Origin: Arthrobotrys musiformis
Taxonomy: Eukaryota > Ascomycota > Orbiliomycetes > Orbiliales > Orbiliaceae
NCBI GenBank assembly: GCA_036971715.1
Contig: JAVHJL010000005.1
Location: 1,426,001-1,490,000, forward strand
DNA: 64,000 nucleotides
Direction of reading: 5' to 3'
Below are positions 12,373 to 21,237 of the stretch, piece after piece. Position numbers and translations under genes: made by a program. Every line of letters starts with the position of its first letter. Position 1 is the first letter of the stretch. The notes under the pieces are model-generated. The model made no database searches, was not told the DNA's origin, and was given only the letters and a program-made list of their open reading frames with translations.

Positions 12373-13335
12373 TCAACGAGACACGCTGGGAAGGGCATTG
12401 GTTAAGCCTCCCTTAGTAAGAGCGCAATAGAGATTGGATGTAGATCCTGCGGCCGTCGCAAAGTAAAAGTTCCCTCTAATGTACTTTCCCGTCACTCTGG
12501 GGACGCCGGGAAGGTCTTGAATCAAGGCTGCCTCTTCTCTGAACCAACCTCCCAATGGTCTACTCCAGGTTGCGTTGTATAACCGGCATTCCACCATTAT
12601 GGTTGGGGTCGTAATGGGCCCATTGAGTGTTCCACTGCAGCGAGCGGGGTAGAGGGAAAGATAATCTTGCGGGGGGTTTAGGGTTGAGCGGTCGCGGGGT
12701 CGCAAACTAAGAGCACCGGCACCTGTATCATTGAGTACCTCGATTCGAATCGTTTCATCTGCAGTTGGTGTACGACCCAGTACAGCTGGTATCAATCGCA
12801 CTTCCAAATTTATCTAAGGCAGCAAAATGAAAAATGGGTTCATAGGCGGGTGGACTTAGGTATGGAATTTCAAAGAAAATTAGAGAGAATACGGAATTCC
12901 AAGTTTGCTTACTATATTGGAGTGGGGTTTTCCAGCGCGATGGGGAAATGCAACTGCCCCGAAATAAAAAAACTCGTTCTCTTCCTAATAGTCATGGCGT
13001 CAGCGAATCCGCGAATGAAAACTGTATACAGATATTCTTAAATTCATGGATAGAGATACCTCGAACCATAGAGCACCTTTCGCTGGGTCGTATTGGTCGA
13101 TGTGTTCGAATCCTTCCCCGTTTTGATAGTACCGGGATCGCTCAACATTATTGTCAAAATCCTTTAGGACAGCTTTGACATTTATTATTTGATTTTTAGC
13201 AATTTCTCCTTTTTGGAGAAGTTCTTTCAGTTCCCTTCTTCGCTCTTGAGGGTCAATCTCCGAGGAGTAAGTAGGTTGAAGAACGGGGACGCCTTCCCCC
13301 TCTGTTTTTTTCTTCTCTCCTGATTGGTTTGACAT
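12373..13335 (-). CDS. Unrecognised protein with a retropepsin-like DTGA motif
   Basis: Exons on minus: 13335-13060, 12984-12913, 12813-12373 (262 aa). All three junctions are phase 0; the donors are GTATCT and GTAAGC, and the middle 72-nt exon (EENEFFYFGAVAF...) is needed to avoid one unusually long 246-nt intron. The N-terminal ~90 residues are charged and probably partly helical (ERRRELKELLQKGEIAKNQI). The C-terminal ~145 residues look beta-rich and contain IEVLNDTGAGALSL (Asp at about residue 145), an Asp-Thr-Gly-Ala set in a hydrophobic context as in single-domain aspartic proteases. It continues through a segment ending in GKYIRGNFYFATA. There is no signal peptide. I do not recognise the family; protease activity is only a suggestion from the motif. 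Confidence 0.7.
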
Positions 13336-14584
13336 GGTGTTAGGACTATATATAGTACTAGAGATAAGTTCGAATTCGGGAGTCTTCGGTAGTGGTGTTG
13401 AAGTTTTAAGTGGGTTAAATTTAAGTTTTCTAGATTGAAAAGATACCTAATATAATTAAGAGGGGTTTAATAACTCTTCTTCTTCTTGCGAGGGATTTGC
13501 ATGGTGGGATTTTCGATGAGCTAATTAATTCATAATATCATATAATATCCAGTGTCATTTTCGGTCTACAATACGACTACCGCACTACCCCCATAAATGC
13601 ACTCTAGGTATACCTAAATATGTACATATGATTTTGCAAATCAATTGCGAAAGAACTCTTCCCTTTAGTTAGGCGAGAAATCTGCGGACAAGGAGTAAGT
13701 GACAAGTTAAGACCCACATGGCCACATACGTTTACTAGTTTACTACTATGTAGTTAGACTCCAAACAAAGTTCTTTGTTATGAGACCAGGTTACCATGTA
13801 CTTAGCTTTGATCAAAACCACGTGATAGTTAGCAGCGTCCCCAGACTAATACTTGACGTTGAAATTGGTCGATATTCGAGGCTAGGATATTTGCTCTTTT
13901 GTGGAGGTCGCGTGATAGTTTATGCATTTCTTATTGCTTTGAATTTGACCACTGTATCGTTACGTTTGGATAGCATGGCGAGAGAAGTTATGCTATGGGG
14001 GTGTTTTGTCGCTGGTAGTTGAAAATCTGACTCGAGTCTGGCTAACCATGCTAAGCTTCGAGATCCATATGCTTACCTAAATACGACAATGTCGGCGCAC
14101 CTATTTCGATTCGCGGCGTTGTGTGTTACTATCCGAACCAAAGTCTTCTGGCGAGCAGCTGGCAGTGGGAAGGCTAAGGAGACCCTTTGAGGGAAAATGT
14201 ATGGTTTAGGATACTTCTATAGGCTTTAATTGAAAAGTCGACTTCATATTGGCAATGCTTACGCATTCCGCTTTGTAGATAGCCTCAACCCCGAGCTCGT
14301 CGATTCGGGGTCAGTCCAGTCTCAACGGCCCAATGTATGGCATTATGTGTATCAATATAACGCAGATAACTAAATATTTAAATATAGAACTCGATCCATC
14401 TCGCGACGAAAAATATCTTCGAATCGTAGATGATCATTTCAGCACTACGCCATGCAGGCGTGCTCCAAGCAAAGTCATCGTTTCCTCATATCCCTTTACT
14501 CTAACAATCTGGGTTTGAATCTAGCTAGAGGGCATCGTCGTGAGCTCGATGCTGGATCAACAGCCCTAGACGTCCGTTCACACA
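13336..14584. other. Intergenic stretch, no supportable gene
   Basis: Divergent region between the DTGA-motif gene (minus) and the kinase-like gene (plus). AT-rich; one open frame at 13780-14022 has no recognisable character. Confidence 0.55.
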
Positions 14585-16267
14585 ATGGCCGCCACGAGCG
14601 GCGGGTACAAGGAGCCTGTTTCGGCTCAGTTGGCACGGGCTTTACCAGACCTTCCACGATTCGATCAAACTAGAATACCATCGACAAACCGATATATCCT
14701 ATCCGGCCGCTACATCACCGAGTGGCAGGGGTTCTCGAAAAATGTTAGAGACTATATACAAGATCTTAACGACGGCACAAAATCGGTCACGGGGGATTCC
14801 ATGGAGGATATTTTGGTCCCCCGAGTTCCCATTGATCAGGATGATTTGTTTCGAACGCCGAAGGGGATTAGGAAAAGGATCGAGGAGCAACTGATTGAAC
14901 CGATCGAGAGGATACTCGCAGCATCCATTCCTGCAGTCCTCCCTGTAGAGCTTTCTGTCATAAAGTTCGGAGATATGGACCCGGCTGGTCTGAAGTTTTT
15001 TGTGCCGAATGAATCAGAGATTGTCACAATTCAAACTGGCTCTAAAGAACAAAATAAAGGTATACGGGCAGTGGCCGAGTTTAGGCCTCCTTGGATATGC
15101 GAGCTCCGTAATTGGCCAGTGGCCAGTGGTATGGACCAAAGAAATGAAATGGGTAGGCGACTAGGTAGGCTCCGTATATCAAATTCGATCGGTTCATTCT
15201 GTTTTATCGAATATTTTTGTTGACTTCTTTATGAAATTACCTAGGTCAACTTTGCAAATACATGAATGCGGCCCATATTCAATATGGGATGTTTAGTACC
15301 TACAACTCCACTATTTTCCTTGAACGCTTTAATGCAATGGAGTTCAAATTTTCTCCATTGTTTCAACAATCATCAACAAGTCCATCCACACGAGAAGCCC
15401 TTCTATATTTTTTAAACAAAGTATCGAAGAGCCAGGGATTTGAAGAATTTGTAGAGCCATGCTCCCTCGTAAGTTTATACCGGATGGTTGTTTCTATTGA
15501 ATTCCTATACTTATGTCACATCAAATAGGCTGTGTTACCAGTATCTAACCCGCGCCAACCGGAAAGGCCCTTGGTGAACGGTCACCAAAAAAATACGGGG
15601 CGAATGCCTCAGAGCATGGTGGTTCGTGGGGAAAGCTGTGTTATTACCAGCCGGGGGGGCCTTTTACTTGGTGTCTTTGACCCAATGATTGCCCTAAATC
15701 CAAGAGTGTATAAAGGACTATTTACGGACTGTGAAAGTGCCCAGCCAACACTGTCTATTATGAAAATCTTCACTGAAGACCAAGAGGAACGGTTCGTTTA
15801 GGGATCATCTATCTTATGCTTTCTTCCTTGCTAATGGCCAATTTAGATTCATATCCGAGTCTATATCTTCTGAGGAGATGTCCTTCTCAGAATATATTCC
15901 TGACTTCATAGTATCTGGCTGCACATCCGGTGGATACAATACCCCCGGCGGACTCGTTGTCGTCAAAAAGTTCCGACCCGGTTTGGTACTCTCTGACAGC
16001 GTCTGGGATTGCCTCCACAGATCGACGACCTACCAAGAAATCTTCAACTCTATGAAAAGAGCACTGCGAGATTTCCGAGACCACAATCTAATACTCAATG
16101 ATTTGACAAGGGACGATATTTTATGGGACGCTGAGCGCCGGGTTTTAACAGTCGTTGATCTGGAATCCTGTTCTTGGCAGCCAGAGGGCCAGAGTTCACA
16201 GAGCATAGTATATGAGATGGCATATCTTACTGGTGATTTTAATTTGCTAAGTCACACCAACATTTAA
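14585..16267 (+). CDS. Fungal protein with possible nuclease-like N-terminal half and degenerate kinase-like C-terminal half
   Basis: Exons 14585-15152, 15245-15468, 15529-15791, 15847-16267 (491 aa); total 1476 nt with matched phases. The third intron uses a weak donor (GTTCGT). The first half contains VELSVIKFGDMD and AVAEFRPPW (Glu at about 165), then GQLCKYMNAAHIQYGMFST and YNSTIFLERF, a layout seen in many fungal proteins of unknown function where an ELKxPW segment resembles the ExK core of a PD-(D/E)xK nuclease fold; here Lys is replaced by Arg. The second half has GGLVVVKKF, then LILNDLTRDDILWD (Asp 437, with Asp 442 where kinases have Asn) and VLTVVDLES (Asp 456, in place of DFG). This looks like a kinase-type fold with altered catalytic residues. 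Cytosolic, with no signal peptide or membrane segment. Function unknown. Confidence 0.78.
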
Positions 16268-16602
16268 CGGTATTTATTCGTTTCGTAATTTCATAATTTT
16301 TGTAAAAGAATGAACTGTGAGTCGTTGTTTTATGCTCACATCGATATCGAATTCCCAAGTACATGTTTCCCTGTAACTTTTTTAATGTCCTTGTTGGCCT
16401 TTTCTCCTATAACATATATTTTTAATAACTCTAGCGCTCTAGCGCGCATGTATGTATCCAGCGAAATCTTCTTTGCCCATTATCCGCGTAGTCATCACTA
16501 CAAAAAATTTTTTAGTGTTAGCATCTTGTTCTATATAAAGTCGACGTATATATACAGAGATTTTACTAACATGTAGATTTCGGAGTAAGGGTCCATTTCT
16601 GT
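16268..16602. other. Short convergent intergenic gap
   Basis: AT-rich 335-bp gap between the 3' ends of the kinase-like gene (plus) and the histidine-rich repeat gene (minus). No gene seen. Confidence 0.55.
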
Positions 16603-17426
16603 TTAGGCGACATCGACATGGTTGACGCTATGTTAAACATTGATCGTTAACTCGTTGTTTTGTTACCAGAATTTTAGAACCATTGACGGTTCTGCTTACC
16701 CGTAAACTTCGCTCTGCTCTTGCTTTAGATGATATGGTTCAGGTTCAGGCTCTCTCTTTGACACATCTACATGATTGGACCTAGAATCGGTACCTGTTAG
16801 TCGATTCAAAATGTTATAGATCTAGTGACTCAGGTATCGAGACGTACTTGTAAACTTCGGTACCGATGCTATTGGCTTGACTAGCATGATCTCGTTTAGC
16901 AACGCTGGGCAGCGACCAGCTCTTGTTCGGAAGCTCCCCTGCTGGCGCCTTGCTTTGATCATGATGCGCCGGAGCTTTAGTATGGTCGTGATGTGCTGGT
17001 GCATCAATCTGTTCATGATGCGCTGGCGCAATAGTCTTTTCGTGATGTGCCGGTGCGATGGTCTTTTCATGATGCGCCGGTGCAATGGTATGATCGTGAT
17101 GTGCTGGCGCATCGAACTGTTCATGATGTGCTGGTGCAATGGTCTTTTCATGATGGCGTTTGGAATTCCCAGGGGCAACAGCAATACGCGGCCAGCTATA
17201 TTTTTATGAAAGCGTCTAGTCAAACCCATTTATCGTTTTTTGATATATAGTATTAATTAACTTAATTGGGGGGAACGTACGGGTATACATCCTGCGAATG
17301 GTTGGCGGGGGCAATGTGATGAAATGTGTTTGCGCCATCGTGCCCTCTTCTATTCAAAGGAATAGCCGCACAGAGGGCTAGTGGGGATAGTAAAGCGAAG
17401 CCGCAAAATAGAGTGGAGAGACGCAT
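16603..17426 (-). CDS. Secreted histidine-rich nonapeptide-repeat protein with Kex2-type dibasic sites (candidate peptide precursor)
   Basis: Exons on minus: 17426-17281, 17195-16848, 16780-16700, 16627-16603 (199 aa, 600 nt). Donors are GTACGT, GTACGT and GTAAGC; branch-like sites are CGACTAAC and GTTAAC. A signal peptide (MRLSTLFCGFALLSPLALCA) is followed by an RR pair at 26-27 and KR pairs at 61-62, 149-150 and 173-174. Between the first two KR sites lie eight perfect-length 9-residue repeats, HH(E/D)xxxAPA, at residues 63-134. The segments after KR150 and KR174 both end in EVYxxNHVDV, and the last one opens with EPEPEP, a pattern like dipeptidyl-aminopeptidase trimming sites in peptide pheromone precursors. 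The last intron is supported because it restores the second EVYxxNHVDV copy; without it the protein would stop at EVYG. The paired histidines suggest metal binding. A UstYa-family gene is divergently transcribed 2.3 kb away. No known family was recognised. Confidence 0.75.
16940..17155 (-). repeat. Eight tandem 27-bp coding repeats (HH(E/D)xxxAPA)
   Basis: Eight 27-bp units without any length change, read on the minus strand as HHEKTIAPA, HHEQFDAPA, HHDHTIAPA, HHEKTIAPA, HHEKTIAPA, HHEQIDAPA, HHDHTKAPA, HHDQSKAPA. Units 1-3 and 5-7 form the same order (EK, EQ, DH), pointing to duplication of an 81-bp block. Because 27 is a multiple of 3, other frames are also open over the array; those are shadows. 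Confidence 0.93.
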
Positions 17427-17594
17427 CTTGGTTTTGGGGTTGGTGGTATAGAGTAGAGTATATCTGGAAACTATTACAAGATTGAATATCTAAATTCCGG
17501 AATTTGGGGCGGGGCCTAGGGTAATATTAGAGTATAGTTGATTTTGAAATTCAGCTAGGTTTGAAGTTTGATTTCGATTGCTCGCGGGGGGGCC

Positions 17595-17603
17595 TTTTTT
17601 ATA
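17595..17603 (-). promoter_or_regulatory. TATA-like element upstream of the histidine-rich repeat gene
   Basis: TATAAAAAA on the minus strand, about 170 bp upstream of the ATG at 17426. Motif match only. Confidence 0.35.
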
Positions 17604-19680
17604 GATTTGATATATCTCCGCCGCTTTACCGTTATGTATGAACGACATGGTATGATCATGATCTAACCCATGATACCATTCCCAAGATCAATTACGTAAA
17701 CGCTGACATTGATAGGTATAGAGCATAAATTGCCAATGGCTACATATCTCTGAGTTCGGTGAACCTATATCAATTGATGCCTAGATCATTATCACCCTGT
17801 TGGGCTAGGTTCGAGGCAACCTATATGCAAGCAACCTCGAATCGCGGTTACAACTAGCTTCGAAGTTGGCAGGTCGCACTAGCCCTACCAGGGTGGTTTT
17901 GAATTTGTAGGACGAAGTTGACAAATATCAGAATTCTAGTAACTGGATCTATAGAACTATATTAACAATATTCCCATACATTAGCCCATATTGTGGTTGA
18001 GAACAAAGTACTAAGCTTTGCAGCTTTTTTGTGACATAGCTCGAGGAGCTCATGGCCACTTACTCTCGGAGTTACCGATATGTATGTACTGCGGTTTCAG
18101 AATTTTACCCAGGTGGGTCTCACAGCGACTGTAGGATACGCGTGAAGCTTGGTATTTTTGTACGTTGATTATCCATCCATGGATCTAGTTGAGAGATCTA
18201 GACTCTCAGAGCCATACTAGGAAAAGCCTGGAGCTCGCTCTTCGCGGCTGAATTTTAAGTACGGTTAGTGGTGGGAGCACGACTGCTTCATATGCTTATT
18301 CGGGCAGTTCGTTATCGTTTTATCCATGCGGGTGCGGTTGTGCAGGCTAAAGGCGTAAAGCTTGTATATGTATATCAACTCTTTGCTTATTCTGCAAATC
18401 TTAGGATCTTAAGTTACAAGCTTCTCTTTATCAGATAGGAGCTTATAAGTTGTAATAGAATGACTACGAATGAATTCAGTGGCTATTCAAATGGCACTGG
18501 CAAACCAAAGAAATAATATATAGGACCCCGGCGCATGTGCATACGTGGCGGACCAAAGAGACTGTAAAAATCTTAAGATCTCGCCTCGATATCGTCTGGA
18601 TCGATTAACATCTGAGCTAAACAGCCGGAGAATCTTTCAAAAAGAAAAACTCATGTTAAGGTCAGAGCATGCGCAATATATGATTGCGATAGAATATTAT
18701 ATACGAGGACATGTTATACCAATCGTAGTAGGGCTGACAGTATTGCGCCTTGAAAATCACGATCGAGGTACGGTTACATTTTTCAGAGATCGTGCGATAC
18801 AGGTAGATGTTCGCATGGTAGTAGTTCCGCGATAGCTCTATAAGCTGATAGCTCCTGAAATCCAGAGTAACCAACCATGCTAAGATTCAATATATGATAT
18901 GGATACCGTGCTACAAACGTTTATGAATTCAAGTTTGCCTAAGATTGATCGAGGGATCTAGGTAAGAGCTAGCTGCAGCTTACCGTCTGATATCGCTACA
19001 GTTGCATAGGGACCTAAAAATCCTAGAGTTTTGAATCTACAGAGCTTGGCGGATTGATCACTAGAAAGATGGATGCAATATGCCTTCTAGATTTGGGAGC
19101 CCCCGATTTATGATCTGTGGGAAAGATCGATATTCTTCGATCTCTAGGGGAACAGATCGATCTGAATTAACTATTTAACTCTCTATCTTACAGACCGATA
19201 CTACCGCGTCTGGCTTCCTCTTCGCTACTTACCCGGTGCCACATCTTGTGCAATCGAGTATTTAAAGTTCAAAGCTCACCGTTGCGCAATTACTAGCATG
19301 CTTCGGTTTTGTGCTACGTATACTTGAGTTGGACGATGCATGGCCGTTGCATTGTGCTAGTTAGCATTCCATTTCCGGGGTTCAGAAGTTCAAGTGCAAA
19401 CTAGTGTTACAGGCTACGGGGGAAAGGCTTACTTGATCAAATGTGATTTTTATATTTCCTTCTGGATTCATGAAGCCGCCGGCATCTTGAAATCAAGATA
19501 ATTGTGATATTCACCAGTGGCGCGCGCACCGTCAAACTGCTTCCTGCTTCCTATAACCTACTACTAGCTACTGGCTACCTGGGATCGATAGTATATCATG
19601 ACATTCGGTTCAAATCCCCAAGTCCACGCTGCCCCACGTTAAATCAGCGAATCCTGCTTTTCTTCCGCAGATATTCGATC

Positions 19681-19687
19681 TATAAAT
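19681..19687 (+). promoter_or_regulatory. TATA box upstream of UstYa-family gene
   Basis: TATAAAT 65 bp upstream of the ATG at 19752 on the coding strand. Motif match and position only. Confidence 0.45.
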
Positions 19688-19751
19688 CTTTGCAGTAATT
19701 TCTCTTACGATTCGTCATCTTCCTTAATTGTTAAATCTAAAAATCCAGACC

Positions 19752-20901
19752 ATGAAGCCTTCGAACGCAATGACCCCAGTCATGAGCATCTTCACCACAA
19801 CGCACAAACTCCCAAAATACAACAGTCTACCGACTCTCCTCGAGACAGATCGTGACACCGACAGCGAGAAGACTCTCCTGAATACCCCCAAGGAGGATAC
19901 TCTCTCCTGTACAAACACTGAATCGAGCGTTTATGACAGCGAATATCCTCCTTCTCGTAAAAGATGGGGTTTCCTGACTACATCTGCCTGCGTCACCCTT
20001 CTTAACATAGCCCTCCTTGTCGGATCTAGCTTCTGCTATTACCAAGCCTTTTATTCTAAGAGGCCTTTACCGGGCTATACTACATCGCTTAATGAGGAGC
20101 TTAAGGGATTTTCTTACTTCTGTAAGTCCAGAGCGGGTACTTTAGTTAGGTAGTCAAGAAATGTATGTAAAAACATGTAATAAAGCCGGCATAGAATTCA
20201 CACCAAAATGGGAACATGCCGCTGACATATCGCTTTTTTCAGCACCTCTCCTCGATGTCATCGACGTCCCCTCAAAAGTAGAACAAATAAACGGCTCCCT
20301 CTTCCCCGGCCGCAACCCACCCATCTTCCGTCTCCCACCATCCCCAGAAGTCGACGAAGCCTGGGAATACATCTCACAGATAGCAATGTTCGGCATCTCC
20401 ACCCAAGATGTCATAAAACTAGGTAAGGACCCATCTAAAACTGTCAGGCTCCCTGAATCCCTCGGCTTCCCGCCGGACACCCACCTCGCCCAATTCGATT
20501 CGATCCATCAAATACACTGTCTCGACGCGCTTCGCAAAGCCGTTTTCTTCGAATACTACTACGGCAAGAAGAAATCCATCAATAGGCTCTATTGGATCCA
20601 TTTAAGCCACTGCGCTGGTGTGATTTTGCAAAATCTCATGTGTCAAGCGAATCTTGATGTTATCACCCTGAACTGGGTTAACACCCAGAAAAATCCTTTC
20701 CCGGATTTTAGTGTAAATAAGAAATGTAGGGATTTCGGGACTATCAAGAAGTGGCAGGATGAACATAAGCTGAGCGAGGAGTTATTGAAAAAGATCGAAA
20801 GGCCGGAGCGATATGTGGAGGTCCCAGCGCCGGTACAAAATATTATGGATGCATTCGAGGAGGCAAAAACGCCTTGGGACTTTGACTGGACTACCATGTA
20901 A
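19752..20901 (+). CDS. UstYa family (DUF3328) membrane oxidase homologue
   Basis: Exons 19752-20121 and 20186-20901 (361 aa) joined over a 64-nt intron in phase 1. The cytosolic N-terminus of ~70 residues has YNSLPTLLE and ends in SRKR; one membrane helix follows at about 72-98 (WGFLTTSACVTLLNIALLVG). The lumenal part carries both hallmark HxxHC motifs of the family: H231-QI-H234-C235 and H262-LS-H265-C266. Characterised relatives (UstYa/UstYb, AsbYa and similar) are copper-type oxidases that cyclise or oxidise ribosomally made peptides; others act on non-peptide products. The ATG at 19752 was chosen over an in-frame TTG upstream. It is divergent to the secreted Kex2-site repeat protein, the kind of partner expected for this family. 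It converges on the importin gene with a 336-bp gap. Family call is firm; the substrate is inferred. Confidence 0.93.
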
Positions 20902-21237
20902 TTTAGGGGTGAGAGAAGGGACTGTGATCAGATATTTTTCCAATGGAGGTATAGAATCGATTTAACTTTTAGTACAAAACAGAACCGCACAGTCTATCTA
21001 TCAGCTAATTGAAAAGAGGAAAAAGAAATAAGAAGGCATGAGGGGGAGCATGAAGGTGCAAGTAAAACGCCTGTAGAGGAAGAACGGCAACAATGGGAAA
21101 TGGTAAAAGGAAATTGTGCGTTCATTCATGGTTCATTCAAAATGTAGCTCGCTAAGATAATAATGAGAGCCAAGAGAGCACGAAGGAAAAGTTCCAATTC
21201 GTCTACGCATACCAAAACGAATTTGAAATCGATCCAA
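20902..21237. other. Convergent intergenic gap, nothing seen
   Basis: A 336-bp AT-rich gap between the stop codons of the UstYa-family gene (plus) and the importin gene (minus). Confidence 0.55.

Larger units (their letters stand above)
17427..19751. other. 2.3-kb divergent intergenic region
   Basis: AT-rich region between two divergently transcribed genes, the histidine-rich repeat gene (minus) and the UstYa-family gene (plus), so it probably holds both promoters. It contains several short palindromes built on GATC/AGATCT (for example around 18183-18210 and 19125-19165). No protein-coding model is supportable; an open frame at 18545-18835 has no recognisable character. Confidence 0.55.

Noticed and set aside
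13000..13060. Reading the DTGA-motif gene as two exons with one 246-nt intron
   Set aside because: A 72-nt phase-0 exon with good donor and acceptor sites (12984-12913) fits inside and brings intron sizes to the local norm.
16877..17209. Plus-strand Met/Cys/Trp-rich open frame over the 27-bp repeats
   Set aside because: Open only because the repeat length is a multiple of three; the minus-strand frame has a signal peptide, splice sites and dibasic sites.
16603..17426. Histidine-rich repeat protein as a standard alpha-factor pheromone precursor
   Set aside because: KR and EPEPEP sites are similar, but no WC...PGQ...C-type core was found; kept only as an alternative.
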